A stretch of 64,000 nt of DNA from Solidesulfovibrio carbinoliphilus subsp. oakridgensis (GCF_000177215.2 NZ_CM001368.1:496001-560000), one strand, 5' to 3'. Counted from the stretch's first letter, positions 26,190 through 35,711 are shown. The notes: generated from the letters alone by a model not told the origin. A program made the numbers and translations.

Positions 26190-27554
26190 CTAGAGGAAGT
26201 TGTTTTTGAGGCTCGTGAAGATGGCGTCGTAGACGTCCGGATCCCGGCTTTCCGGCAACACCAGCATGATGCGCCGCAACAACAAATCTTCCGGGACGTC
26301 TTGGCCGGCCTCTGGGCCGGCATTCCGGCGCGCCTGCCCGGGGTCTCCGGCATCGGGGCCGGTTGCGGCGGCTGCGTCCCCCGGCGTGCCGGCATCAGGC
26401 TCCGGGGTGGCCCTGGCCCGTACGTCGCGGAGGAGCGCGAGCAGCGTTTCGCCGGCAAGCGTGTTTTCCGGCGTGTCGTCGGCCGGAAGCGGGGGCAGAA
26501 GTCGGGCGGCCGGTCCGGCCGGAAGTTCCGTGGCCGGGGCCGGACCGGCTTCGGCCAGGTCCGGGACCAGGCCCTCCGGGGCAGCCGAGGCCGGGGCGAC
26601 AGCCGCAAGGAGAAGGGCTTTCTCCGTTTTTTTCCGCTGTGGCCAAGCGTCCGCCGGGGATGCGGCCGCGGCCATGGCCGTCGCCACGACGTCCAGGCGC
26701 GGCGTGGCGACGGCCGCCGGCACGGGAGCGGACAGGACGCGCGTCAGACCCTGTCCCGGAGACGAGGCCTGGGCCGCATCGTCCAAAAAGGCCAACTCCT
26801 CGCGCAGGGCCTGCTCCTCCAAGGCGTCGTCGAGATCCAGGACAAAGGATTCCTCCGGCTCGGCCGCGGCCAGGCCGGGGCCGCCCGCAGCTTCCGGGGC
26901 TTCCGGCGGGCCGAGGGGCCGAGCGAGAGCGGCCGGCGGTCCGGCAGGGGGCGGTGCTGGTTCGGAAAAAGCCGTCTGGTCCGGGGGCTGGCGCGTGCCT
27001 TGAACCTCGATGGTGAAAACCGCCGCCGGCCCGGACTGCGGTGCGTCCGCCACGGGCGGCAAGGCGTGGCCGGCCGGGGAGGCTGGTTCCGGCGGCAGGG
27101 CGGCGGCCGGCTCGTCTTCGGTCCCGGCCTCCCGGCCAAGGCCGGCGTATTGGCACAGGGCCAGAAATGTCTTGGCGATGCCAGCGATCATGATGTCGTT
27201 TTTGTTGTCGGCATACAGGGCCTTGAGCTTTTCGAAAATCTCGTCCGCGCTTGAGGCGTACGCGTCGGCGCAGAGGCTGAAAAGGTCCTGGTAGGCGTCG
27301 GCGATGCACTGGGCCAGGGTCTGCTTTTTCTCCCCCGCATGGAAGGCGTGATACCGTCCGGTCGGCGTGCCGTCGCTGGTAAGGAATCCCAGTTCCCGGA
27401 GGATGTCCACGAACGGCCGGTCGATGGCAAAGCGGAAACCGAGTTGGGCCAGGAAGGCGGCGTCGAATTTTTCCGGGATGGAAGCCTGGGCCATGGCCTG
27501 GAAGTAGCGGGGAAGCGCACTGGTCTTCAAGGAGTAAGCACTCGGAAGCGACAT
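26190..27554 (-). CDS. DUF5343-like protein with long low-complexity linker
   Basis: A 454-residue protein. The first about 145 residues form a compact domain: KTSALPRYFQAMAQASIPEKF, FLAQLGFRFAIDRPFVDILRELGFLTSDGTPTGRYHAF and CIADAYQDLFSLC, resembling DUF5343, a family of unknown function with a winged-helix-like character (my recollection of the family). About 250 residues of Ala/Pro/Glu-rich low complexity follow, then a conserved-looking C-terminal tail (EDLLLRRIMLVLPESRDPDVYDAIFTSLKNNFL). The ATG at 27554 was chosen because the domain begins there. No functional partners are adjacent. Confidence 0.65.
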   Translation of the reverse strand: MSLPSAYSLKTSALPRYFQAMAQASIPEKFDAAFLAQLGFRFAIDRPFVDILRELGFLTSDGTPTGRYHAFHAGEKKQTLAQCIADAYQDLFSLCADAYASSADEIFEKLKALYADNKNDIMIAGIAKTFLALCQYAGLGREAGTEDEPAAALPPEPASPAGHALPPVADAPQSGPAAVFTIEVQGTRQPPDQTAFSEPAPPPAGPPAALARPLGPPEAPEAAGGPGLAAAEPEESFVLDLDDALEEQALREELAFLDDAAQASSPGQGLTRVLSAPVPAAVATPRLDVVATAMAAAASPADAWPQRKKTEKALLLAAVAPASAAPEGLVPDLAEAGPAPATELPAGPAARLLPPLPADDTPENTLAGETLLALLRDVRARATPEPDAGTPGDAAAATGPDAGDPGQARRNAGPEAGQDVPEDLLLRRIMLVLPESRDPDVYDAIFTSLKNNFL

Positions 27555-28005
27555 ATTTTTTCCCAACAGCTTTCGAACGTAAGAGTATGGCAGTCGCGGA
27601 AGAGGACACGGCCGGGAACGCTGCGGTGAACGTGGCCCGCAAAGCGGGTTGCAGCAGCTTTTTTTGCCGGAACAGTCCCTGGCGGCGGTTGCCCGCCCCA
27701 CGCACCGGTCTGGTGCCTGCGCGCTGCCGCCGGCCGGCCATTGCGGCGCCTGCCATTGATGGCCGGAGGGGACGGTTGCGCGTGAAGCCGTCGCTGGCCA
27801 CGGGCCAAAACCTGCTCTCAGCATAAAAACTAGCGCATACGTAGTCTATTGCAACCCCCTTTCCGTTTCAAGCCGGTAATCGTTTTTTCCTGTGGTCCGT
27901 TCTCGCCGTTCCCGGTTCCCCTGTTCCGCATTGCCCGATTCTCCCAAATCATGGCATAAGAGGTTCGTCCATTTTCCTACGCGCCGCATCCAGGAGGGCA
28001 CCGAC
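27555..28005. other. 451-bp intergenic region between two divergent genes
   Basis: No credible gene is seen. Both divergent promoters should lie here: DUF5343-like (minus) and the lactate dehydrogenase-like gene (plus). 27820-27900 is less GC-rich than its surroundings. A run of GTTC motifs occurs at 27899-27927 but is not evenly spaced, unlike the 11-nt arrays at 35.3-35.9 kb. No terminator or operator could be called with confidence. Confidence 0.5.
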
Positions 28006-30855
28006 ATGTCCCAAGTCAGCCACGCCGGCAACCTGCCGCCGGCCCATCAGGCCTTTTTCGAGCGCATAAGCGCCTTCATTCCGGCCGAGCGCATCTTTCT
28101 CGGTCCGTTCCACAATCTGGCCCTCGGCGATGACGCCAGTTTCTACCGCCTGGTGCCCAAGATCGTGGTCAAGGCCAAGACCGCCGACGAGGTTGGGCAT
28201 CTCTTGCGGGCCGCCTCGGCCGAGCAGGTGGCCGTCACCTTCCGCACGGCCGGCACGAGCCTGTCCGGACAGGCCCTGTCCGATTCGGTCCTCGTCTACT
28301 TGGCCGGGCACTTCAAGGGGCTGCGCGTCCACGCCGGCGCCTCCCATGTCAGCCTGGAGCCCGGCGTCATCGGGGCCGAGGCCAATTTCCACCTCGCCCC
28401 CCACGGCCGCAAGATCGGCCCGGACCCGGCCTCCATCGGCGCCTGCATGGTCGGCGGCATCGCGGCCAACAATTCGTCCGGCATGTGTTGCGGCACGGCG
28501 GAAAACAGTTACAAGACTGTGGAATCCATGAAGCTTGTCTTTGTGGACGGCGACGCCCTGGATACGGCCGATCCGGTGTCGCGCCGACGGTTCGTGGAAG
28601 GCCACCCGGAGCTTGTGGCCGAACTGGCCGCCATCCGGGCCGAGATCCTGGCCGATCCCGAACTGGCCGACCGGATCCGGCGCAAGTTCAAGATCAAGAA
28701 CACCACCGGCTACGGCCTCAATTCCTTTCTCGACTTCGAAGACCCCATCGATATCCTGCTCCACCTGATCGTCGGTTCCGAAGGGACCCTGGCCTTTATC
28801 AGCGAAGTCACCTACCGCACCGTGGTCGAGCATCCCTTCAAGGCCTCCTCGCTCATGATCTACCCGACCATCGACGCCGCCTGCCGGGCCGCGGTGGCGC
28901 TCAAGGCCGGCACGGTCGCGGCCGTGGAGCTCATGGACCGGGCCTCCCTGCGTTCGGTCGAGGACAAGCCCGGCATGCCGGCTTATCTCAAAGAACTCGG
29001 CGAGGACGCGGCCGCCATCCTGGTCGAGGTCCGGGCGGCGGACAAGCCGGGCCTGCTCTCCCTGATCGAGGCCGCCCTGGCCCGGGTGGAGGGCATCGAG
29101 CCGGTCTTTCCGGTCCTGTTCATGGATGCCAAGGACGACTACGAAAAACTCTGGAACATCCGGCGCGGCCTTTTCACCTCCGTTGGCGGAGCGCGCAAGC
29201 CCGGCAGCGCGGTCATCATCGAGGACGTGGTCTTCCCCATCGAAAACCTGGCCGAGGGGGCCCTGGAGCTTCAGCGCCTCATGGCCGTCCACGGCTTTCC
29301 CGAAGGCATCATTTTCGGCCACGCCCTGGAAGGCAACCTCCACTTCGTCTTCTGCCCGGACTTCGCCGACCCCGAGGCCGTGGCCCGCTACCAGAAGCTC
29401 ATGGACGACGTGGCCGCCATGGTCGTCGGCCGTTACGACGGCTCCCTCAAGGGCGAGCACGGCACGGGCCGCAATATGGCCCCGTTTGTCGAAATGGAGT
29501 GGGGCAGGACCGCCTATCTGTTCATGAAACGCTTGAAAAGCGCTTTTGACCCGCAAAACCTGCTGAATCCCGGCGTCATTTTAAACGATGACCCCGAGGT
29601 CCATATGAAGGACCTCAAATCCCTGACCCAGGTCAACCCGGTCATCGACCCCTGCATCGAATGCGGCTACTGCGAATCCGTCTGTCCCTCGCGAAACGTC
29701 ACCTCCACGCCGCGTCAGCGCATCACCCTCCAGCGCTACATGGCCCTCTTGCGCAACCAGGGCAGGGCGTCCGAATATCAGGCGTTTCACGACGGCTACG
29801 AATATTTCGGCAACCAGACCTGCGCCGCCGACGGCCTGTGCGCCACGGTCTGTCCGGTCTCCGTCGACACCGGCGTCTTCACCAAGGACTACCGCCGCCG
29901 GGAGTCCACCGAGCGCGGCCGGAAAATCGGCCGATGGGTGGCCGACCACTACGGCCTGGTCACGGCCATCTCCCGCCAGGGCCTCGGCCTGTCCCACGCC
30001 GTCCACCAGGTGCTCGGCACCAAGGCCATGGCCGTCATGACCCGGACGCTGCGCAAACTCTCCGGCGGGTTGGTTCCCTTCTGGACACCCTACGCGCCCA
30101 AGGCCGCGCCGAAGATGGAATTTCGGTCCACTTGCCATGGCAAGGGACGGTCGGTGGTCTACTTCCCGAGCTGCACCACCCGGTCCATGGGGCCCTCCGC
30201 CCTGGACCCGGACCAGCGGGGGCTCTACGAGGCCACCCTGTCCGTCCTGGCCAAGGCCGGCTACGATGTCATCTTCCCGGAGGGCCTGCGCGAACTGTGC
30301 TGCGGCCTGACCCTCGAATCCAAAGGCAAGCGCGAGGACGCCGACCGCAAGTCCAGGGAGCTGGAGACCGTTCTCAGAAAGGCGAGCAACGACGGGGCCA
30401 TTCCCATCCTGTGCGACGCCAGCCCCTGCCTCTACACCATGCGTTCGAAAATGGAGCCGGGCCTCAAACTCCACGAACCCGTGGAATTTATCACCGAATA
30501 CTGCCTGCCCCATCTCGACATCACGCCCGTGCCCGAGACCGTGGCCGTGCACGTGTCCTGCTCGTCGGTCAAGATGGGCCTGTCGGCCAAGTTCGCGGCC
30601 CTGGCCAGGCTGTGCGCCGTCGAGGTGGTGGTGCCGCGCGGCATCCACTGCTGCGGCTTTGCCGGGGACCGGGGCTTTTTCTACCCCGAGGTCAACGCCG
30701 CCGCCCTGGCGGATTTGAAGCCCCAACTCCCGGCCATCACCACCTCCGGCTACTCGAACAGCCGGACCTGCGAGATCGGCCTGTCCTTCCACGGCGGCGT
30801 GCCCTACCAGTCCATCGTCTACCTCGTGGACCGGGCCAGCCGGCCGGCGGCGTAG
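28006..30855 (+). CDS. FAD-binding / iron-sulfur oxidoreductase, D-lactate dehydrogenase type
   Basis: A 949-residue fusion. The N-terminal half is a PCMH-type FAD domain with C-terminal FAD-oxidase cap (VAVTFRTAGTSLSGQALSDSV, GGIAANNSSGMCCGTAENSY, EHGTGRNMAPFVEMEWG). The C-terminal half carries two 4Fe-4S motifs (CIECGYCESVCPSRN and CAADGLCATVCPV) and a CCG-type domain (HCCGFAGDRGFF). This is the architecture of bacterial D-lactate or 2-hydroxyacid dehydrogenases that feed electrons to the membrane pool; lactate oxidation is central in sulfate reducers. The ATG at 28006 follows AGGAGGG. The neighbours are not lactate genes, so D-2-hydroxyglutarate or another hydroxyacid remains possible. Confidence 0.88.
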   Translation: MSQVSHAGNLPPAHQAFFERISAFIPAERIFLGPFHNLALGDDASFYRLVPKIVVKAKTADEVGHLLRAASAEQVAVTFRTAGTSLSGQALSDSVLVYLAGHFKGLRVHAGASHVSLEPGVIGAEANFHLAPHGRKIGPDPASIGACMVGGIAANNSSGMCCGTAENSYKTVESMKLVFVDGDALDTADPVSRRRFVEGHPELVAELAAIRAEILADPELADRIRRKFKIKNTTGYGLNSFLDFEDPIDILLHLIVGSEGTLAFISEVTYRTVVEHPFKASSLMIYPTIDAACRAAVALKAGTVAAVELMDRASLRSVEDKPGMPAYLKELGEDAAAILVEVRAADKPGLLSLIEAALARVEGIEPVFPVLFMDAKDDYEKLWNIRRGLFTSVGGARKPGSAVIIEDVVFPIENLAEGALELQRLMAVHGFPEGIIFGHALEGNLHFVFCPDFADPEAVARYQKLMDDVAAMVVGRYDGSLKGEHGTGRNMAPFVEMEWGRTAYLFMKRLKSAFDPQNLLNPGVILNDDPEVHMKDLKSLTQVNPVIDPCIECGYCESVCPSRNVTSTPRQRITLQRYMALLRNQGRASEYQAFHDGYEYFGNQTCAADGLCATVCPVSVDTGVFTKDYRRRESTERGRKIGRWVADHYGLVTAISRQGLGLSHAVHQVLGTKAMAVMTRTLRKLSGGLVPFWTPYAPKAAPKMEFRSTCHGKGRSVVYFPSCTTRSMGPSALDPDQRGLYEATLSVLAKAGYDVIFPEGLRELCCGLTLESKGKREDADRKSRELETVLRKASNDGAIPILCDASPCLYTMRSKMEPGLKLHEPVEFITEYCLPHLDITPVPETVAVHVSCSSVKMGLSAKFAALARLCAVEVVVPRGIHCCGFAGDRGFFYPEVNAAALADLKPQLPAITTSGYSNSRTCEIGLSFHGGVPYQSIVYLVDRASRPAA

Positions 30856-30860
30856 CCGGG

Positions 30861-30915
30861 AGAACGCCTCCGGCGGCCGGGAGGGGGAATTTCCCCCTCC
30901 CGGCTCCCCCGGGAG
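30861..30915 (+). repeat. Dispersed intergenic palindromic repeat, copy 6
   Basis: GAACGCCTCCGGCGGCC followed by GGGAGGGGGAA/TTTCCCCCTCCC palindromic arms and CCCCCGGGAG. It begins five bases behind the stop of the D-lactate dehydrogenase-like gene, in the same orientation. Confidence 0.82.
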
Positions 30916-31002
30916 GCGAGGCTGCAGATTTCATCTTTTGTTTAGAATCGCGCAAGCGCCCGCCGGCCGTGGCTTGGCGCACCGCCGGGGCCGGAGGGCC
31001 CC

Positions 31003-31031
31003 TTGACGCAAAGGTTCGCCGGGACAAGAAT
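31003..31031 (+). promoter_or_regulatory. Candidate sigma-70 promoter of the WD40-caspase gene
   Basis: TTGACG (31003-31008) and AAGAAT (31026-31031) are 17 bases apart; transcription would start near 31038, ahead of the ATG at 31066. The -35 agrees with five of six consensus bases, the -10 with four. Confidence 0.5.
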
Positions 31032-31065
31032 GCGCGCCGCCCGTGACCGGGCGAGGAGTGAGCGT

Positions 31066-33945
31066 ATGCGCTTTCGCGTTGTTGTCCTGACCATCCTGTT
31101 GACCCTTTCCGCCCTGTGCCGCGCCACGGCCGCCCCGGCCGGTACGCCGCCCGCCGAACCGATCCTTCGCATCGAAACCGGCATGCACACCGCACTTATC
31201 AAGCGCATCGCCGTGGACGGCCTTGGCCGCTACCTGGCCACGGCCTCGGACGACAAGACCTGCCGGGTCTGGGACATCAAGACCGGCGAGCAACTCCGGG
31301 TCCTTCGGCCCCCCATCGGCCACGACTACGAGGGCCGGCTGTACAGCGTGGCCATGAGCCCGGACGGGCGCTACGTTTTTTGCGGCGGCTGGACCGGCTA
31401 CGGCTGGGACAAGACCCACAGCGTCTACATCTTCGAGCGCGAGTCCGGCCGGCTGGTGCGCCGCCTGAACGGGCTGCCGAGCGTGGTCAACCACTTGGCC
31501 GTGTCCCACGACGGCAACTACCTGGCCGCGGCCCTGGGCGAGGGCGGGGTGCGGGTCTGGCGGCTGTCCGACCTGGCCCTGGTCGGTGGGGACAAGGACT
31601 ATGCCGGCGAATCCTACGGCGCGGCCTTCGACAACAAGGGCCATCTGGCCACCTCCTGCTACGACGGCATGATCCGCCTCTACCGGGTCACGGACACCGG
31701 CATCTCGCTTATTGCCAAGACCAGGACCCAGGGCGGTACGCGTCCTTTTTCCCTGGCTTTTTCCCCGGACAACACCCAGCTTGCCGTGGGATTCACCGAC
31801 ACCACGGCTGTGACCGTCCTTGACGCCGAAACCCTTTCCCTGCTCGGTGCCCCGAACCTGACCGGCGTGGACAACGGCAATCTGGCCTCGGTGGCCTTTG
31901 CCGCCGACGGGTCGCTTTTGGCCGCCGGCCGGTGGGTCACGGACCGGGGCTGTCCGGTCCGCCGGTTCAAGCCGTCGGATTTCGTGGCCTACCAGGACCT
32001 CGACACCGGCAAGTCGGCCGTGGTCACCCTGTGCCCCCTGCCCGACGGCGGCCTGGCCTACGGCACGGTGGCCCCGCGCTGGGGCGTGCTGCGCCCGGAC
32101 GGTTCCTTTGGCATGACCCGGTCGCCGGCCATCCGCGACTACCGCTCCTCGGCCCGCACCTTCTACCTCGACCGGACCGGCGAATCCGTCGCTTACGGCG
32201 CGACCCCGAAGAAGGGGTTTTTTCGCTTCGCCCTGCCCGGCCGGGACCTGCGCCAGATCGACGCCCCGAGTTCGGACCTCGTCGCCCCGCGCATCCAGGC
32301 CCCGGGCCTGGCCGTGACCGGCTGGGAAGGCGGCCGGGCCCCGGCCGTGAACGGCCAGCCGCTCAAGCTCAAGGAATTCGAAACCGCCTTCTCCCTGGCC
32401 ATCTCCCCGGATGCCCGTCGCTTCATCCTCGGCACTTCCTGGAACGTCCGGGCCTTTTCCGCCAGCGGCGAGTCCCTGTGGCAGACCCCGGCCCCGGACG
32501 CCGTCTGGGCCGTCAATGTCAGCGGCGACGGCAAGGTGGCGGCCGCGGCCATCGGCGACGGCTCCATCCGCTGGTACCGCATGGAGGACGGCCGGGAGAT
32601 CCTGTCCTATTTCCCCAATGCCGACGGCAAGCGCTGGGTGCTGTGGACCCCGAACGGCTACTATGACGCCTCGTCCGGCGGCGAGGACATGATCGGCTGG
32701 AACGTCAACAACGGCCCGGAGCAGGCCGCCGACTTCTTCCCGGCTTCGCGCTTCCGCGACGCTTTCCACCGGCCCGACGTGGTGGACTTGTCCCTTCGCA
32801 CCCTGGACGAGGACCGGGCCCTCGCCGCGGCCAATGCCGCCCGGGGCGGCGACGTCCGCTCGCCCTCGGTCCTGACCGCCCGGCCGCCGGTGGTCGAGAT
32901 CCTGTCCCCGGCCGCCGGCCAAGCCTTTGCCTCGCCGGACATGACCGTCAAATTCGCGGTCAGGAGCCCCGGCGGCGAGGACGTGACCGCCGTGCGCCTG
33001 CTCGTCGACGGCGCGCGTGTGGCCGAGGACCATCCGACCCTGTCCGGACGCGGTTTCGAGCCGAGTGTGCTCCAGTCGAAGATCACCCTGCCCGAGCGCG
33101 ATGTGGTCCTGTCCGTGGCGGCGGATAATAAAAACGGTCCCTCCGCTCCGGCCACCGTGCGCCTCAAATGGGCCGGCAAGGCCGCCCCGGCCGCCCCGCC
33201 GGCCTCCAGGCTCTATGTTCTGGCCATCGGCGTCGGCCAGTACGCCGACAAGTCCCTGGCCCTCCAGTACCCGGCCAAGGACGCCCGCGACTTCGCCGAG
33301 GCCATGGGCATGCAGAAAGGCAAGCTCTACGGCGACGTCACCATCCGGGTGCTGACCGACGCCGCCGCCACCAAGGACGCCATCCTCGACGGGCTCGACT
33401 GGATCGAACGCCAGACCACCCAACACGATGTGGCCATGATCTTTTTGGCCGGCCACGGCGTGAACGACAAAAACGGGGACTACTACTTCCTGCCGAGCGC
33501 CGTGGACCTGGAAAAGCTCCGGGCCACGGGCCTGCCCTTCATGGAAGTGCAGAAATCCATCCGCAACATCGCCGGCAAGACGCTTTTTTTCGTTGACACC
33601 TGCCACAGCGGCTCCGTCATGGGCGACGTGAAGCGCCGTGGCATGAGCGACTTGAACGGCGTCATCAACGAACTGGCCAGCGCCGGCAACGGCGCGGTCG
33701 TCTTCGCCGCCTCCACCGGCCGCCAGTACTCGCTGGAAAAGCCGGAATGGGAAAACGGCGCCTTCACCAAGGCCCTCGTCGAAGGCGTGCTCGGCAAGGC
33801 GGATGGCCGCCGCACCGGCCGCGTCACCTTCAAGATGCTCGATCTCTACATCTCCGAACGCGTCAAGGAACTCACCCGGGGCGAACAGACCCCGACCACC
33901 GGCGTGCCCGGCACGGTCGAAGACTTCCCCATCGCGGCGTATTGA
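31066..33945 (+). CDS. Secreted WD40 repeat - caspase-family protease (bacterial orthocaspase)
   Basis: A 959-residue protein with an N-terminal signal peptide (VVLTILLTLSALCRATA). About residues 30-600 are beta-propeller WD40-like repeats (LATASDDKTCRVWDIKTGEQL, VAMSPDGRYVFCGG, FSPDNTQLAVGFTD). About 640-710 is an Ig-like spacer, and from about 714 a caspase p20 domain runs to the end (YVLAIGVGQYADKSLALQYPAKDA). The catalytic dyad is intact: His797 in FLAGHGVND and Cys846 in FFVDTCHSGS. Such proteins are rare and poorly understood cysteine proteases in bacteria, usually specific for Arg/Lys. Predicted export to the periplasm is notable. The ATG at 31066 has GAGGAG upstream. Confidence 0.87.
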   Translation: MRFRVVVLTILLTLSALCRATAAPAGTPPAEPILRIETGMHTALIKRIAVDGLGRYLATASDDKTCRVWDIKTGEQLRVLRPPIGHDYEGRLYSVAMSPDGRYVFCGGWTGYGWDKTHSVYIFERESGRLVRRLNGLPSVVNHLAVSHDGNYLAAALGEGGVRVWRLSDLALVGGDKDYAGESYGAAFDNKGHLATSCYDGMIRLYRVTDTGISLIAKTRTQGGTRPFSLAFSPDNTQLAVGFTDTTAVTVLDAETLSLLGAPNLTGVDNGNLASVAFAADGSLLAAGRWVTDRGCPVRRFKPSDFVAYQDLDTGKSAVVTLCPLPDGGLAYGTVAPRWGVLRPDGSFGMTRSPAIRDYRSSARTFYLDRTGESVAYGATPKKGFFRFALPGRDLRQIDAPSSDLVAPRIQAPGLAVTGWEGGRAPAVNGQPLKLKEFETAFSLAISPDARRFILGTSWNVRAFSASGESLWQTPAPDAVWAVNVSGDGKVAAAAIGDGSIRWYRMEDGREILSYFPNADGKRWVLWTPNGYYDASSGGEDMIGWNVNNGPEQAADFFPASRFRDAFHRPDVVDLSLRTLDEDRALAAANAARGGDVRSPSVLTARPPVVEILSPAAGQAFASPDMTVKFAVRSPGGEDVTAVRLLVDGARVAEDHPTLSGRGFEPSVLQSKITLPERDVVLSVAADNKNGPSAPATVRLKWAGKAAPAAPPASRLYVLAIGVGQYADKSLALQYPAKDARDFAEAMGMQKGKLYGDVTIRVLTDAAATKDAILDGLDWIERQTTQHDVAMIFLAGHGVNDKNGDYYFLPSAVDLEKLRATGLPFMEVQKSIRNIAGKTLFFVDTCHSGSVMGDVKRRGMSDLNGVINELASAGNGAVVFAASTGRQYSLEKPEWENGAFTKALVEGVLGKADGRRTGRVTFKMLDLYISERVKELTRGEQTPTTGVPGTVEDFPIAAY

Positions 33946-33952
33946 AAGAGAT

Positions 33953-34046
33953 GAAGATGCCTCCGGCGGCCAGGAGAGGCTCTGCCTCTCCTGGACCTCT
34001 CCGCCGGGGGGGATCATCCCCCCCGGACCCCCTGAAAGGGGGGGCC
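33953..34046 (+). repeat. Dispersed intergenic palindromic repeat, composite copy 7
   Basis: GAAGATGCCTCCGGCGGCC leads into two hairpins: CCAGGAGAGGC/GCCTCTCCTGG around TCT, then CCGGGGGGGAT/ATCCCCCCCGG around C, ending ACCCCCTGAAAGG. It begins seven bases behind the caspase stop, in the same orientation. It joins the TCT-loop type seen in copy 5 with the A/T-centred type, linking the subfamilies. Confidence 0.82.
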
Positions 34047-34175
34047 TAGCCGCTGGCGCCGAAGTTCGCGGGGAGAGTCTTCCTTTTCGAGTGTCCTTGC
34101 GAAGCTGTTTCAACGCCGGGGGACTCTGGCGCGCGGCACCGTGAACGCGGATCAGGGAGCCGGGAGAACACACCT

Positions 34176-34994
34176 ATGGAAACGCCTGACGTGGCAAAGG
34201 GCGCCAATGCCGCCCGGTTCGACGGGCTGGCCGATGTGTACGATGCCAGCCGGCCGGCCCCGCCGTCCGCCATCGCGGACGTGCTGTGCCGGTATGCCGG
34301 GGTGCGCTGGCCGAAGCTCGTGGTGGACATCGGCTGCGGCACGGGCCTGGCCACCCGGCTGTGGCTCGGCCGGGCCGCGGCCGTGGTCGGCGTGGAGCCG
34401 GGGGACGACATGCGGCGTCGGGCCATGGCCTGCGCGGCCGGGCTGCCCGGCGGGGAGGCCATGGCCTTTCGCAAGGGCACGGGCGAGGCCACGGGCCTTG
34501 CCGACGGGTGCGCGGATATCGTGACGGCCAGCCAGAGCCTCCACTGGATGGACCCGGAGCCGACCTTTGCCGAGGTGGCCCGCATCCTGCGCCCGGGCGG
34601 GGTGTTCGCGGCCCTTGACGCGGACATGACGCCGTCGTTCGGCGGCCCGGCCGAGGAGGCGCTTTTCGCCATGCGCCGCAAGGCCCGGGCCCTGGAGGAG
34701 AAGCTGCGCCTGACGGGGGTCAGGCGGTGGGACAAGGCCGGGCATCTGGAACGGATGACGGCTTCGGGCCGGTTTCGCTTCACGCGCCAGATTCTCGCCC
34801 ACCGGGTGGAGCCCGGGAGCGGCGAGCGGCTTGTCGGGCTGGCCCTGTCCTTTGGCGGCGTGGCCGCCCTGCTGGCCCACGGCGTGGACGAGGCCGCCTT
34901 TGGCCTCGATGCGGTGCGGCGCGAGGCGGCGACCATGGGACCGGACCCGGTGCCGTTTCACTGGAGCTACACCGTGCGCCTGGGCGTGCGGTAG
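34176..34994 (+). CDS. Class I SAM-dependent methyltransferase
   Basis: A 272-residue protein of the Methyltransf_11 type: FDGLADVYDASRPAPP near the N-terminus, KLVVDIGCGTGLATRLWLG (motif I), VVGVEPGDDMRRRA (motif II), TASQSLHWMDPEPTFAEVARILRPGGVFAALD (motifs III and post III). The acceptor is unknown. The ATG at 34176 is in a good position before the conserved start and follows GGGAG. It is followed after 11 bases by a small gene of unknown function, so a two-gene unit is likely. Confidence 0.85.
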   Translation: METPDVAKGANAARFDGLADVYDASRPAPPSAIADVLCRYAGVRWPKLVVDIGCGTGLATRLWLGRAAAVVGVEPGDDMRRRAMACAAGLPGGEAMAFRKGTGEATGLADGCADIVTASQSLHWMDPEPTFAEVARILRPGGVFAALDADMTPSFGGPAEEALFAMRRKARALEEKLRLTGVRRWDKAGHLERMTASGRFRFTRQILAHRVEPGSGERLVGLALSFGGVAALLAHGVDEAAFGLDAVRREAATMGPDPVPFHWSYTVRLGVR

Positions 34995-35005
34995 GGATAG
35001 TAGCC

Positions 35006-35278
35006 ATGCCGGAGCGTCCGCGCTGGTGGGTGCTGGCCCTTGGCGGTCCCTACGACCCCGATGATTTCGACCAGCGGGAGGCGGTGCGGGTCCGCTTGCG
35101 CCAGGAGCTCCTGCTGCAGGCCATCGTTCCGGACGAGTACGTCTGGGTCTGGGACGAGGAGAACCGGGCCCAGCTCGTGCTTCGGGTCTGCCCGACCCGG
35201 GCGGCGGCCGAGTCGTACGCCGCCTACCTGACCGGACGCGGGGTCGAGGTCCGGGTCTGCCGCATGCAGCGGGAGTAG
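35006..35278 (+). CDS. Small conserved-looking protein of unknown function
   Basis: A 90-residue protein beginning MPERPRWWVLALGGPYDPDDFDQ, with VRLRQELLLQAIVPDEYVWVWDEENRAQLVLRVCPTRAAAESYAAYL in the middle. It looks like a compact alpha/beta protein and has no signal peptide or membrane helix. I do not recognise the family. The start lies 11 bases behind the methyltransferase stop, with a TAGGGATAG stretch between, so translation is likely coupled. Codon use resembles its neighbours. Confidence 0.6.
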   Translation: MPERPRWWVLALGGPYDPDDFDQREAVRVRLRQELLLQAIVPDEYVWVWDEENRAQLVLRVCPTRAAAESYAAYLTGRGVEVRVCRMQRE

Positions 35279-35332
35279 GGGACCGGCCCACCTCGTGACG
35301 CACCTCTTTCCCCGGTTCCGATTGCCGGGATT

Positions 35333-35516
35333 TGATCCTTCCCTGTTCCTTTCCTGTTCCTAACTCGTACGGGCCTGTTCAAAACTTCCTCGTCTGTGGC
35401 TTTTTTTGTTCCTCGCCTGTTCCCAGGCTGTTCGCAGGTCGTCACCAGCCTGTTCCTGGTCTGTGCGTAACGGCCTTTTCGGCTGTCGCTTCCCTGTTCT
35501 CAATTATGTTTAGATA
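35333..35516 (+). repeat. Array A of a degenerate 11-nt repeat, consensus TGTTCCTnnCC
   Basis: TGTTC occurs at 35344, 35355, 35376, 35407, 35418, 35429, 35451 and 35495. From 35407 to 35516 ten consecutive units of exactly 11 bases can be read, for example TGTTCCTCGCC, TGTTCCCAGGC, TGTTCGCAGGT and TGTTCTCAATT; earlier units show small indels. The array ends in ATGTTTAGATA and an AT-rich patch (35517-35538). The period is not a multiple of three, so it is not coding. It lies in a 701-bp gene-free region before lhr. Confidence 0.8.
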
Positions 35517-35711
35517 CTGAAATAATAACATTTTTTAAGTAGCATCCTCCCCGATGCCAAGCCGCGCCCGTGTCCCGAAGGCCAGGCCGCCCGGCCGGGA
35601 GCCCCACGGCCGGGAAACAGGCTCCCAGGACCGGCAGCGGAGCCCGCAGCCAGACGGGAAACGGCGCCGCACCGCCAGGAGAATGCCCCAGTACCGGTCG
35701 AGGCCGTTCCT

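Noticed and set aside
30931-34173. A 1080-codon open frame on the minus strand opposite the caspase gene
   Set aside because: Low-complexity Gly/Val/Arg/His composition and no family; the plus strand encodes the WD40-caspase with its dyad.
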